A stretch of DNA of 64,000 nt from Fictibacillus solisalsi. GTDB taxonomy: Bacteria; Bacillota; Bacilli; Bacillales; Fictibacillaceae. Position 1 is the first letter of the stretch. Each line of letters begins with the position of its first letter. The notes under the pieces were generated by a model that was not told the origin of the DNA, searched no databases, and saw only the letters and a program-made list of their open reading frames with translations. The stretch spans positions 1,859,201 to 1,923,200 of the forward strand of contig NZ_FNHW01000001.1 of NCBI RefSeq assembly GCF_900103485.1, in the 5' to 3' direction. This document shows positions 48,849-57,832 of the stretch, piece by piece. The position numbers and the translations under genes are program-made.

Positions 48849-50099
48849 TTGAATAGTAAAGCATTGGAAGCTGCAATGCCCAGAAAGGGGAAAATTCGCA
48901 GAGCAATTCCTTTTCTCGGCCCCGCATTTCTTGTAAGTGTGGGTTATATCGATCCCGGAAACTGGGCCACCAATATTGAAGGCGGCGCTGCTTTTGGCTA
49001 CACGCTATTGTGGGTTCTATTGCTCAGTAACCTTATGGCCATTCTCTTGCAGACAACAGCTGCAAAACTGGGGGTAGCCACCGGAAAGTCATTATCAGAA
49101 AACTGCCGGCAGCATTTTAAAAAGCCGGTCGCTGTTTTTTTGTGGATTACGGCAGAGCTGGCTGCTATGGCAACCGATCTCGCCGAATTTCTTGGAGCAG
49201 CACTCGGGATCTACTTATTGCTGGGCATTCCTTTGTTTCCGGCTGCTTTGATTGGAGCTGCCATTACATTTGGCATCCTTCTGCTTCATAAATACGGTTT
49301 CCGTTTTATTGAACAATTGATCCTGGGCTTTGTAATTATAGTGGCAGCGGTCTATATTGTTGAATTGTTTTATGCAAAACCCGACCTTGGGCAGGTCGGC
49401 TACCATATGGTCGTTCCCCATCTCAACTCGGCGAGCATCCTTGTGGCCATCGGAATGCTTGGGGCAACAGTCATGCCGCATAATATTTTTCTTCATTCTT
49501 CGGTTGTGAAAAATCGGCTGAAAAAGAACCAGCCAAAGCATAATCACCTGGTATATAAGTACGCTATCGTTGATTCACTGCTTGCGTTGAACGTGGCATG
49601 GTTCATTAACTCGGCCATGATTGTAGTGGCAGCAGCTGTCTTTTACAAGAATGGCTTGAAAGTCACATCCATAGAAGATGCGTATTCTACTCTGACACCG
49701 CTTCTCGGTGGATTTGCAAGTCTCGCCTTTGCCATAGCCTTGTTATCAGCCGGACTTTCATCTTCTGTAACGGGGACTATGGCCGGCCAATATATACTTG
49801 AAGGCTTTTTGAACATTAAGATTCCGATTTGGGTACGAAGGCTCGTTACCATGATCCCTGCTCTTATCATTATTGGAGCGGGAATCGATACATGGAAAGC
49901 GCTCGTGGTCAGCCAGGTCGTTTTGAGTCTGCAGCTTCCGTTTACCATTATTCCTTTAATCATGTTTACCCGCAGTAAAAAGATTATGGGTAGCTACGCA
50001 AACAAGCGGTGGACCAATATCCTGCTGATATTGGTGGCAGCCATCATTATTATGTTGAATGGCCTTCTCATTTATCAGACATTCGGAGGCGAATTTTAA
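48849..50099 (+). CDS. mntH: Nramp family Mn2+ transporter
   Basis: A 416-residue transporter with 11 predicted helices. Both metal-binding signatures are present: GYIDPGNWATNIEGG in helix 1 and GATVMPHNIFLHSS in helix 6. It imports Mn2+ with protons. The TTG start follows AGAAGGTGAG. The MntR-like operator upstream supports a manganese role. A bidirectional terminator follows. Confidence 0.9.
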   Translation: MNSKALEAAMPRKGKIRRAIPFLGPAFLVSVGYIDPGNWATNIEGGAAFGYTLLWVLLLSNLMAILLQTTAAKLGVATGKSLSENCRQHFKKPVAVFLWITAELAAMATDLAEFLGAALGIYLLLGIPLFPAALIGAAITFGILLLHKYGFRFIEQLILGFVIIVAAVYIVELFYAKPDLGQVGYHMVVPHLNSASILVAIGMLGATVMPHNIFLHSSVVKNRLKKNQPKHNHLVYKYAIVDSLLALNVAWFINSAMIVVAAAVFYKNGLKVTSIEDAYSTLTPLLGGFASLAFAIALLSAGLSSSVTGTMAGQYILEGFLNIKIPIWVRRLVTMIPALIIIGAGIDTWKALVVSQVVLSLQLPFTIIPLIMFTRSKKIMGSYANKRWTNILLILVAAIIIMLNGLLIYQTFGGEF

Positions 50100-50100
50100 A

Positions 50101-50143
50101 AAAACAACAAGCCCGGCTTTTGCCATGGCTTGTTGTTTTTTTA
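50101..50143. terminator. bidirectional terminator after mntH
   Basis: AACAACAAGCC and GGCTTGTTGTT form 11-bp arms followed by TTTTTTT on plus and an A/T run on the other side; it also serves the converging 86-residue ORF. Confidence 0.88.
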
Positions 50144-50401
50144 TCCTATCACTTTACTCACAATAATCATGAGGATTCCTGCTAATGCAAGACTATAATT
50201 CGGGGTCAAGTTTTTTTCTTCCAATGGTTCTGGTTGGTTAAAAAGCTGATCAAGGGCTTGTTTCCGAAGCAATGTATCATTTCTGTACCTCGAGGTACCC
50301 TCTATTGTAACCGCTCTCATTTTTACTGTAGTAACCAAATCCTTATTTTCAAAATAGTAAAAAAGGTACACATACCGTGTACCCTTTTTTGCTTCTTTCA
50401 T
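50141..50401 (-). CDS. Unknown 86-residue protein coupled to SulP
   Basis: A hydrophilic protein with a predicted C-terminal membrane helix (NYSLALAGILMIIVSKVIG). The ATG overlaps the SulP stop by one base (TAATG), which implies coupled translation and a role with the transporter. I do not recognise a family. A tail-anchored accessory subunit is one possibility, by inference. Confidence 0.65.
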   Translation of the reverse strand: MKEAKKGTRYVYLFYYFENKDLVTTVKMRAVTIEGTSRYRNDTLLRKQALDQLFNQPEPLEEKNLTPNYSLALAGILMIIVSKVIG

Positions 50402-51873
50402 TAATGAGCAGACACCTTTGCGTTTTCCTTGTCATGAACCGCAAGTCTGTTCATCAGCTCCATACTGCCTTTATTTACTCCAACCAGTTTGGTTTTAACA
50501 CCATCCTGGCGATATTTTAATACGACCTTATCAATGGCTCCAATAGCCGAGTCATCCCATAAGTGAGCGTAGGTGAGATCAATAACGACTTCATCAGCCC
50601 TTTCTGCAAACTCGAATTGTGATACAAAGTCGGTGACAGAAGCAAAAAACAACTGCCCTTTTACTGTAATCAATTTTTTGTTTAATTCTTCATCCAAATG
50701 GGAGTGGACCTCCACTTTAGATATTTTCGAAGCAAAGAACAACGCACTTAAAATGACACCTGCAACAACACCTTTGGATAAGTCATGTGTAATCACAACC
50801 GTTACCACCGTTACAATCATAACAGCCGCATCGGTTTTAGGCATTTTGTGCAGCTTGGTTAAAGATGACCAGTCAAACGTACCAATGGATACCATAATCA
50901 TAACGCCAACAAGAGCTGCCATCGGAATCGAAACCAAAATATCATTTAACACAACGATCAGCACCATCAGGAACGCACCCGCCACAAAAGTGGATAGTCT
51001 TCCTCTTCCGCCTGATCTGACATTGATTCCGGATTGCCCGATCATGGCACAGCCAGCCATTCCGCCAAAAAATCCTGCCACGATATTTGCAATTCCCTGT
51101 CCTCTGGCTTCCTTGTTTTTATCACTGTCCGTATCGGTATAATCATCGATGATCTGTGCGGTCATCAGCGATTCAAGAAGACCGACAAGAGCCAGCGCGA
51201 TCGAATAAGGGAAGATTATCTTTAACGTTTCCAGGTTAAATGGAACATCAGGAATAAGGAACGTTGGGAGCGATTGGCTTAAATGCCCCATGTCCCCTAC
51301 TGTCCTTACAGTTGAACCAGTTGTAACAGCAAAGATGGTAATGACGATAATAGCCACCAACGGCGAAGGAACCAATTTTGTGATTCGCGGGAACAAATAA
51401 ATGATAGCCAGTGCCCCTGCAACCATGGCATACATTGGCCAGCCTTCACCCACAAAATGGGGCAGCTGTGCAGTAAAAATTAGAATCGCCAACGCATTTA
51501 CAAATCCAATCATGACTGGACGCGGCACAAACTTCATGTATCTTCCTAGTTTAAGCGCTCCAATAATGATTTGGATAATCCCTGTAAGAATCGTCGCCGC
51601 CAGCAAGTACTTCAACCCGTGATCTGCCACCAAAGATCCCATTACGAGCGCCATCGCTCCGGTTGCAGCCGAAATCATGGCTGGACGTCCACCAACAAAG
51701 GAGATCACGACAGCAATACAAAATGAGGCATACAATCCAACCATTGGATCTACCCCTGCGATAATGGAGAACGCGATTGCTTCTGGAATAAGGGCAAGCG
51801 CAACAACAATACCCGAAAGGATGTCCCCTCTGATATTGCCAAACCAATCCTTTTTAATTGTCTCGAAATTCAA
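50401..51873 (-). CDS. SulP family anion permease with STAS domain
   Basis: A 490-residue SulP transporter: about 11-12 membrane helices (residues 20-395) with the signature [27 protein letters not shown] and a C-terminal STAS domain (about 415-480, [20 protein letters not shown]). Substrates in the family include sulfate, bicarbonate and dicarboxylates; the substrate here cannot be told. The TTG start lies 8 bp after GAGGTG. A structured leader precedes it. Confidence 0.92.
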   Translation of the reverse strand: MNFETIKKDWFGNIRGDILSGIVVALALIPEAIAFSIIAGVDPMVGLYASFCIAVVISFVGGRPAMISAATGAMALVMGSLVADHGLKYLLAATILTGIIQIIIGALKLGRYMKFVPRPVMIGFVNALAILIFTAQLPHFVGEGWPMYAMVAGALAIIYLFPRITKLVPSPLVAIIVITIFAVTTGSTVRTVGDMGHLSQSLPTFLIPDVPFNLETLKIIFPYSIALALVGLLESLMTAQIIDDYTDTDSDKNKEARGQGIANIVAGFFGGMAGCAMIGQSGINVRSGGRGRLSTFVAGAFLMVLIVVLNDILVSIPMAALVGVMIMVSIGTFDWSSLTKLHKMPKTDAAVMIVTVVTVVITHDLSKGVVAGVILSALFFASKISKVEVHSHLDEELNKKLITVKGQLFFASVTDFVSQFEFAERADEVVIDLTYAHLWDDSAIGAIDKVVLKYRQDGVKTKLVGVNKGSMELMNRLAVHDKENAKVSAH

Positions 51874-51899
51874 CTACAAAACACCTCGTTTATACTTAT

Positions 51900-51973
51900 T
51901 TTTAGTGACTTTCAACTCTCATGAAAGTCGGGGCCGTTATCAACGGCTACGATTATACCACGGATCACTAAAA
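51900..51973 (-). promoter_or_regulatory. structured leader and promoter of the SulP gene
   Basis: Reading minus: TTTTAGTGA, then TGG-TATAAT (an extended -10 at 51960-51952), then hairpin GCCGTT-GAT-AACGGC (51947-51933), CCCC, hairpin GACTTTCA-N7-TGAAAGTC (51929-51907) and TCACTAAAA, complementary to the first block. The outer 9-bp pair plus two inner hairpins could fold as a three-way junction if transcription begins further upstream. I do not recognise a known riboswitch. Confidence 0.5.
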
Positions 51974-52171
51974 GGAGTTACTATTATGTAAGCGCATAAA
52001 TAATTTCTTATCTTTAAAATCCTTTGATTTTCTCCATCTAACAAGAAAATCCTATGTTTTACATTAAATTGGTTTTATAAATTAATCCTATGACCAGGTT
52101 ACGTTTTATTGAGAATGATGGTGGTATAAACATTAATAACAACTTTCGTCTAGCAGAGAAAGGAGTTTATT

Positions 52172-52722
52172 ATGTTGGAAAGACTTGCTCCAAACACGAA
52201 AATTCAAGGTACCGGGCTTAATATATCCGACTTTTGGTCTTGGGGGTTTTCAGATGTTTTAACAAATTCATTAAGAGGTGTTTTTGCCGAATTTCTTGTT
52301 GGAAGCACATTAGATGTGTTACACCAACCTCGTATTGAATGGGATGCTTACGATTTAATGTACAAAGGCAAAAAATCGAAGTAAAATCTGCTGCTTATAT
52401 ACAGTCCTGGCATGAAGGCCAATATTCCAAAATAAGCTTTGGGATTGAAGCAAAAAGAACTTATAACTACGAAACACGAACCTACACAACAGAACCTATC
52501 AGAAATGCAGATCTTTATGTTTTTTGTTTACTTTTTGAAAAGGATGCGAACCTGATTGATGTTCTTAACACCGAGCAGTGGCACTTTTATGTAGTAAAAA
52601 CCACTGTCCTAAACACTTTATTCCCTCAGCAAAAAAGAATTTCATTAAGTACTTTAGAAAAAGTCACACAACCAGTTGCTTATACAGAAATAAAAGAGAC
52701 CATAGAGCTTGCGATAAAATAA
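52172..52722 (+). pseudogene. Frameshifted PD-(D/E)XK nuclease-like protein
   Basis: The first frame (52172-52384) runs to KGKKSK and stops; the continuation lies in the next frame from about 52370 to 52722. Joined, it gives about 183 residues with WDAYDLMYKGKKIEVKSAAY, the D...ExK core of restriction-endonuclease-like folds, followed by YSKISFGIEAKRTYNYETR. The break is in a run of six A (52370-52375) where seven would restore the frame. A strong Shine-Dalgarno (AGAAAGGAG) precedes the ATG. It is an orphan without a methylase gene nearby. A sequencing error or slippage could also explain the shift. Confidence 0.75.
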
Positions 52723-52778
52723 CTTGCAAACCCTCAATTTCGACTTTGGTTATTTACACTTCCGGAAAGAGGATAACA

Positions 52779-52844
52779 GTGTATAGTAACGATAAAAAGC
52801 AGCCTCCCAAACAAAGAAACAAGTATTCCTTCGTACAAAAATAA
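52779..52844 (+). CDS. Possible 21-residue basic peptide
   Basis: GTG start 6 bp after AAAGAGG, reading MYSNDKKQPPKQRNKYSFVQ plus K. It is polar and basic and ends in the arm of the terminator shared with sigK. Short length and lack of a known family make it doubtful. Confidence 0.25.
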   Translation: MYSNDKKQPPKQRNKYSFVQK

Positions 52845-52879
52845 AAGGGTACTCCTTAGTGTAAGGAATACCCTTTTAT
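52841..52879. terminator. bidirectional terminator after sigK
   Basis: ATAAAAGGGTA and TACCCTTTTAT, with inner TCCTT/AAGGA, form a long stem with A/T runs on both sides. It ends sigK on minus. Confidence 0.88.
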
Positions 52880-52900
52880 AGATGCAGCAGGAACAATTAC

Positions 52901-53626
52901 TTAATAATTTGGCCGATCCTTCTGGCTCTGCTGACGGCTTCGATAAAACTCGTGGAACAGCTTCATCAGTGCCCGTTTTTCAATCCTCGATACATAACTT
53001 CTGGAGATCCCCAGCATTTTCGCTATTTCCCGCTGGGTCTTCTCTTTTTGCAGATCCAGGCCAAACCGGCCGACAATAACTTCTTTTTCACGGTCATCAA
53101 GCACATGAATGTAATCATATATTTTCTTTTTTTGCATTTTCAGCTGAATGGCATCCACTACGTCCTCTGTTTCCGCTTTCAGCACATCAATCAGTGTGAT
53201 CTCGTTCCCTTCCTTATCGGTCCCAATCGGATCATGAAGAGATACGTCTTTTTTCGTTTTTTTCAAGGCCCTCAGGTGCATGAGGATTTCATTTTCAATA
53301 CAACGTGCGGCATACGTCGCAAGCTTCGTACCCTTCCCTCTCGAATAGCTCTCAATGGCCTTAATCAAGCCAATGGTCCCGATGGAAATTAAGTCTTCCG
53401 TATCTTCCCCTGTATTCTCAAATTTCTTCACGATATGTGCAACCAACCGCAAGTTGTGTTCGATCAGTTTGCTTCTGGCCTCCTGGTCTCCCTCGGCCAT
53501 CCGTTTTAAGTATTCTTTTTCCTCGTTTTCAGAGAGGGGCTGCGGAAACGCATTGTTTTTCACATACGAGACAAACAGCATAACTTCTTTGAAAAAGTAC
53601 CCTAATACAACAAGCAACCCGGACAT
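52901..53626 (-). CDS. sigK: RNA polymerase sigma-K factor, intact (pro-sigma-K)
   Basis: A 241-residue sigma factor for late mother-cell transcription (coat, crust, mother-cell lysis). It has the hydrophobic pro-sequence [19 protein letters not shown], region 2 ([34 protein letters not shown]) and region 4 ([22 protein letters not shown]). The reading frame is continuous through ENEILM, where B. subtilis sigK is split by the skin element, so no excision is needed. The ATG follows GGGAGGTG. Upstream lie two partial duplicate copies of its 5' half. Confidence 0.97.
   Translation of the reverse strand: MSGLLVVLGYFFKEVMLFVSYVKNNAFPQPLSENEEKEYLKRMAEGDQEARSKLIEHNLRLVAHIVKKFENTGEDTEDLISIGTIGLIKAIESYSRGKGTKLATYAARCIENEILMHLRALKKTKKDVSLHDPIGTDKEGNEITLIDVLKAETEDVVDAIQLKMQKKKIYDYIHVLDDREKEVIVGRFGLDLQKEKTQREIAKMLGISRSYVSRIEKRALMKLFHEFYRSRQQSQKDRPNY
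53279..53296 (-). other. sigK attachment site (attB-like), intact junction
   Basis: This stretch codes ENEILM in intact sigK and contains AATGA (53293-53289), the 5-bp core used by the skin recombinase in B. subtilis. The two partial sigK copies at right lose homology here. Confidence 0.65.
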
Positions 53627-53955
53627 TCAGACACCTCCCGGCGGTTTTTTCGTACTCTTATCTGTATGCCGGGTTGGGCTTGTTAGGTGTCTGTACAAAT
53701 GGAATGAAACACACTCTAAAAATATCTAATTTTTCTCATCGATTTTTCCATTATATTTTTAATTCCTCTTCCACTAACTGACCAATAAATCCATAAGAAA
53801 AACTGTCTTAAAGATGCTCCGATCTTCAGCTAACGCACCCTTAAGATTAAGTGTATTTCTTCACAAACTCATCCTCATTCACATATTAAAAGAAATTCTG
53901 CCCCGTTTGTAACATTTTAAAAAAAAGCTACTAAGATAGTTGTAAATATTACATA
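53627..53955. other. sigK promoter region and left end of island 1
   Basis: Next to sigK, minus strand, GCATACAGAT (about 53673-53664) resembles a sigma-E/sigma-K -10 (CATACA type). The block up to about 53698 is nearly identical to the block upstream of sigK copy 2. Further right is one copy of a 44-bp dispersed repeat (53821-53864). No gene is seen. Confidence 0.5.
53821..53864 (+). repeat. 44-bp dispersed repeat, copy A
   Basis: It starts GATCTTCAGCTAACGCACCC and continues to TTCTTCAC. Copy B lies at 62041-62084 in the same orientation with only a few mismatches. Both flank the sigK-linked islands. Confidence 0.75.
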
Positions 53956-54750
53956 TTAATAAATGGTTGGAACCATTCCTCCATCCATACGGATTGGAGA
54001 TCCCTTAAATGCAGATGCATATGGACTGCATAAGAATGCAGCTAATCTGCCTATTTCCAGCGGTTTAATAAATCGCTGTATTTCAGATTGAGGTAGATTT
54101 TCAATCATAAATTGTCTTTCTTTTTCTGAAAAAGACATGTTATCATTATTGTAAATCCCCTCAATAATTTGTTGTACATTTTCAGAAAGCGTAGGTCCAG
54201 GCATAATCGTATTGATTGTAACTTCGGTTCCTTTTGTTAATTTAGATAAGCTTTTTGACAATGATAAAAGCATGGATTTTGTCATACAATACTGGGGCAT
54301 CTGTCCAGAAGGCATTACTGCTTCTTCACTTGCAATAAAGATAATGCGGCCATCATTATTTCCCAACATTTTCGTTAAATAATATTTGGATAATCCATTT
54401 GCAGCTAATACGTTAGTTCGGAAGTATTTCTCCCATATTTCATCGGTAAGATCTTCATATTGCATAATTTCATATATTCCCATGTTGTTCACTAAAATAG
54501 CGACACTGGGGAATTTTTTAAATAACTCTTCTCTTTGTTGGGCATCAACGATATCCGCTGTAGCATTCTGGGGAGAAGTTGTTGGGAAAGTTGATTTAAT
54601 TTCCTTTACCGTTCGTTCTACCTCTTCATCATTACGTCCATTTATAAGAACATTAACACCTTCTTTGGCCAGTTCTATAGCAATTGCTTTGCCTATTCCT
54701 TTTGTAGAGCCTGTAACAAAGGCTGTTTTATTGTTTAATTCCAGTTCCAT
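53956..54750 (-). CDS. SDR family oxidoreductase
   Basis: A 264-residue classical short-chain dehydrogenase: TGSTKGIGKAIAIELA for NAD(P) binding, NNMG, and the catalytic S...YxxxK (IASEEAVMPSGQMPQYCMTK). The substrate is unknown. It follows an AraC-type regulator by 28 bp on the same strand, so the regulator probably controls it. It lies inside island 1 between intact sigK and sigK copy 2 and is more AT-rich than the housekeeping block. Confidence 0.9.
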   Translation of the reverse strand: MELELNNKTAFVTGSTKGIGKAIAIELAKEGVNVLINGRNDEEVERTVKEIKSTFPTTSPQNATADIVDAQQREELFKKFPSVAILVNNMGIYEIMQYEDLTDEIWEKYFRTNVLAANGLSKYYLTKMLGNNDGRIIFIASEEAVMPSGQMPQYCMTKSMLLSLSKSLSKLTKGTEVTINTIMPGPTLSENVQQIIEGIYNNDNMSFSEKERQFMIENLPQSEIQRFIKPLEIGRLAAFLCSPYASAFKGSPIRMDGGMVPTIY

Positions 54751-54778
54751 CCTATATTTCCCCTTTACTTTTTATCTT

Positions 54779-55804
54779 TTAAGACGGTTCCAATTTAATT
54801 GAATTTATACTTACATATTCAGTACGCCAATTCAAAGGGGTAATACCTTCCCAACCACGAAAGGCTCGATAGAACGAGCTCTGATCTTTATACCCTACAA
54901 GAAAAGCCACTTCTTTAATATCTAAAGAAGGATTTGACAAGTACTCTCTTGCTAGTTCATGGCGTGCTTCTTTTAATAGCTGTTTGAAGCTTGTTTGTTC
55001 GTCAGTTAGACGGCGCTGTAAGGTGCGTTCGCTCATTCCCAACTCACTTGCTACATCTTGTATTTCTAGTCGATCTCCTGTTAAACTGCGTTTCAATATC
55101 CACTTAGCTATCTCCGTTATAGTGTGACGACGTCGCTGTTCGTCCAAGGTTTGGTCGAGTACGGGGGTTAATATGTCCAGTAATTCAGCATTGTAAGAAA
55201 CAAATAGGCGATCCAAATCTTCTCTATGCAATGTCAATCTGTTACATTTTGCACCAATTTGGATAGGACAACCAAAGTAATCTTCCATTCCTTTTACTTG
55301 ATTCATGGTATGTTTAAATTCTACTAAGCTCGCTTTTAAAGGCAAACCTGTACCACGTCTCCCTAGCTCAAGTAAAAATGCAAGCGTAGTTCCAACAAGC
55401 AACGGTGGACCAGGTTGATCAATATCCGACCATTCTACTTCGATGGTACAACCTCCGCCTTCCTCCACAATGCGAATATTTTCAGGAGGACACAATTCTT
55501 TATACCGAGCCATTCTCTTTAGGGCATCCCGGTAGTCACGAGCATGGTAAGCTGCCAGTACAGACGGTGGAAAATGAGATGTTTCAAATACTGTCGGAAG
55601 CTTAATTATCCCCTCTTCCATATCACCGATAAGATCGGAATATGCTTGCCATATTGCGAAATATTGCTCAGTAGTAACAACAGATTCAGTGATCACGGTA
55701 AGGGGCAATTTCGCTTTCCTAACCACATCTTGAGACGTAATTCCAAGTTGATACAGTCCTTCCCAAAATCCATCCTGTATTTTAATACGATTATGTGCAG
55801 TCAT
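54779..55804 (-). CDS. AraC family regulator (arabinose-binding-like domain)
   Basis: A 341-residue regulator with an N-terminal Arabinose_bd-type domain (about 20-200, with ARYKELCPPENIRIVEEG) and a C-terminal double HTH (about 240-335, IQDVASELGMSERTLQRRL and KEVAFLVGYKDQSSFYRAFRGWEG). Such OruR/ArgR-like proteins often sense small molecules and activate an adjacent catabolic gene, here the SDR gene. Inducer unknown. Confidence 0.88.
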   Translation of the reverse strand: MTAHNRIKIQDGFWEGLYQLGITSQDVVRKAKLPLTVITESVVTTEQYFAIWQAYSDLIGDMEEGIIKLPTVFETSHFPPSVLAAYHARDYRDALKRMARYKELCPPENIRIVEEGGGCTIEVEWSDIDQPGPPLLVGTTLAFLLELGRRGTGLPLKASLVEFKHTMNQVKGMEDYFGCPIQIGAKCNRLTLHREDLDRLFVSYNAELLDILTPVLDQTLDEQRRRHTITEIAKWILKRSLTGDRLEIQDVASELGMSERTLQRRLTDEQTSFKQLLKEARHELAREYLSNPSLDIKEVAFLVGYKDQSSFYRAFRGWEGITPLNWRTEYVSINSIKLEPS

Positions 55805-56019
55805 ATATTACACCTCTCATCTATCAACACATTAGCGTTTTTTAGAAAATGGACGCAGCTAAGTTTGCTAACGGGACAGTTATTTCATTTTACTTATATA
55901 ATCCGGTCCTGTAACTAGCACAAAACGACAATACACTAGCAATAGACGCCAAATAATGAATCATCTTCTAGTATACAGGTAACCTTCACAACAGTATTTA
56001 TATTAAGCAATCTTGCTTG

Positions 56020-56750
56020 GGCTCATTGAATTCGTTTTTTGAAATCATTATTTCGATGGTCTCATGAAGAAGGACATATTCCAAAAAACCCAGCAGCGAA
56101 AATAAAAGAACCTACGGGAATCGAATTCCTAAATTTTTGACTGAAATGGAATTTGAACATTTCGGGAAACCTGTTGTTCCCCAATGGAAAAGGCTCTGTT
56201 TGAATTCATGTTTTCCACTGGATGTAGACCTAGGTGAAGTTGTTACCCGAAGGTAGAAAAAATTGGTCGAACCGGTCAGCTGTTATAAGAGGTAAAGGCG
56301 ATAAGGAACGGGAAGTCTATTTTAAAATCCGCTGCGAAATTTGGTTAAAACGATACCTGGATAGTCGTGTAGACAGGGATCCTGCTATCTTTGTCACGAA
56401 ACGCGATCCTCATCGAATGGGCATAGCTACGATGGGTTACATAATTAAGCGAATTAATTGCCAACCGTGCTTGCATTAACAAAGATATACTTCCGAATCA
56501 ACTGACCACAGCTATGCAACCCATTATTGAATAATGGAGCACCTCTAAATGTTATTCAAAGCTTATTAGGTCATGAAAAAAGTGAAACTACCTGGATTTA
56601 TGCGCAATTAAGCGGAAGCATCAGACAGGATTTTTATAGGAAACTATTTTTAGCCATAGAAAAGTACTCCAAAAGTCAGAATTCAGCTCTAACTTATGGA
56701 GTGCAGTACAGATACATTACTTTTTCACTCTTGCCACTGTTAGTTTAGAA
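56020..56750 (+). pseudogene. Broken tyrosine recombinase (phage integrase family)
   Basis: Fragments in several frames match an XerC/D-like integrase: FRWSHEEGHIPKNPAAKIKEP (first 20 and one residue) at about 56056-56115, a damaged TGCRLGEV box near 56215-56240, VIRGKGDKEREVYF at 56279-56325, and LLGHEKSETTWIYAQLSGSI at 56563-56622 with the catalytic Tyr and His. At least three frame changes and several stops separate them, so it is inactive. It may be the remnant of the recombinase that moved island 1; skin itself uses a serine recombinase, so this is uncertain. Confidence 0.8.
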
Positions 56751-56759
56751 GGATTTTTT

Positions 56760-57119
56760 TTATCTTCTAAAGTCGAAAGTTTCATTAGGTACACTTAATT
56801 CGTGGCCATTAATTACAACAGTATTTTTATCTATCCATTTAATAATAGCTTTTTCTTCGTGGTAGTCCCAATAAATGTTCTTTGGCTTTTTGTTCTCTTT
56901 ATTAAAATTTACTTCTCCACGAACAGCAAAATCTGTTGTTGCTCCTCCATTTGAAACATAGGCTTTAAGCGTATAAGTTCCATCAGGTGAACTTACTTCT
57001 GAAATTAAATCTCCTTTAGGTAAACGACTCATATCAAAAAATGCCCAATAAACACCGTATCCTAATAACCCAAGGATAAATAAAGGAATAATAATGATCA
57101 TAATTTGTTTCTTTTTCAA
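56760..57119 (-). CDS. DUF5412 family protein
   Basis: A 119-residue protein with one N-terminal membrane helix (IMIIIIPLFILGLLGYGVYW) and an outer domain with SPDGTYTLKAYVSNGGATTD, VRGEV and NIYWDYHEEKAIIKW, the pattern of DUF5412 proteins common in Bacillus. Function is unknown. The TTG at 57119 follows GGAGGAAAAAGG and is preferred over the ATG at 57143. Confidence 0.8.
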   Translation of the reverse strand: MKKKQIMIIIIPLFILGLLGYGVYWAFFDMSRLPKGDLISEVSSPDGTYTLKAYVSNGGATTDFAVRGEVNFNKENKKPKNIYWDYHEEKAIIKWIDKNTVVINGHELSVPNETFDFRR

Positions 57120-57328
57120 CCTTTTTCCTCCGAAAGACTGCATAAAAATAGTTTATCAAAAACAATCCCTTAAACCTTATGTAAAAGATGAACTTTTTTA
57201 TTAAAACTAAAGAGTTTGCTCAGTAGTACTTGTTATTCATCAATTCCTTCCTGTTTCAACAGTATTAGTCCCTCTTTAAGTAATTTGAGATTGTTCTCTT
57301 CATAGACATCAGCAAGTTCCTCAGCAAT

Positions 57329-57362
57329 AAAAAATCCCTTAGATTTTTAAAATCTAAGGGCT
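57329..57362 (-). terminator. intrinsic terminator after the ymaF-like gene
   Basis: CCCTTAGATTTT and AAAATCTAAGGG form 12-bp arms around a 2-nt loop; reading minus a run TTTTTTATTG follows. It overlaps the stop codon of the YmaF-like gene. Confidence 0.85.
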
Positions 57363-57683
57363 AATGTTCCTTCCTGTCCTTCCAAAGTAATGATGTACGT
57401 GTCCATCATTAAAGGTGGTTGTTCCCGAAAACTCATGATAATGAGTCCCATCGCTCAGATAGATAGCAGGTCCTGTGTCTCCTGAAAACCCATGAACATG
57501 CCCATCTGCAAAAGTGGTTTTTCCCTCATAGTAATGAACATGAGGAATGGTGTTATTTGCTGGCGTTGTTGTTCCCTGAACGTTATGCGAATGTCCGTTA
57601 TTTATCGTCGTTTGCGTGGCATATTGATGTCGATGAAGAACTCTGTCATTCCATTCTATTTGTTCAATATCATGCTCGTGCAC
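57354..57683 (-). CDS. ymaF: YmaF family His-rich protein
   Basis: A 109-residue protein made of repeated H-rich units (NDRVLHRHQY, NGHSHNVQG, PHVHYYEGKTTFADGHVHGF, DGTHYHEFSG, NDGHVHHYFGRTG). This matches the YmaF family, of unknown function; the repeats suggest metal binding. The GTG at 57683 follows GAGGAGGGGG. It lies 140 bp from the end of sigK copy 2, at the right end of island 1. Confidence 0.85.
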   Translation of the reverse strand: MHEHDIEQIEWNDRVLHRHQYATQTTINNGHSHNVQGTTTPANNTIPHVHYYEGKTTFADGHVHGFSGDTGPAIYLSDGTHYHEFSGTTTFNDGHVHHYFGRTGRNISP

Positions 57684-57810
57684 AGAACCCCCTCCTCTTT
57701 CTTGAATCACGACTGAATATATATATGCACCAAATTAAACACGTATAACTCCAATCTTGATTTACCCAAGCGACTTTTTCATCAAACCAGTACCTATATA
57801 AAGCAATCGT

Positions 57811-57832
57811 AATGACATTAGAATCTCATTTT
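57811..57832 (-). other. attR-like junction at sigK copy 2
   Basis: AATGACATTAGAATCTCATT is shared, with one difference, with the junction at sigK copy 3 (63778-63799) and holds the AATGA core (57830-57826). Left of it the sequence is island 1, right of it sigK. Confidence 0.6.

Noticed and set aside
50573..51142. 189-codon plus-strand frame opposite the SulP gene
   Set aside because: Antisense shadow of a conserved transporter; hydrophobic pattern is a by-product of the complementary strand.
52901..53626. Skin element interrupting sigK
   Set aside because: The sigK frame is continuous through the insertion point and no serine recombinase gene is seen in the window, so there is no intervening element in the active copy.
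53632..53680. Hairpin CCCGGC/GCCGGG that would hide the sigK ribosome-binding site
   Set aside because: The left arm overlaps the likely -10 element (CATACA), so it would not be in the mRNA.
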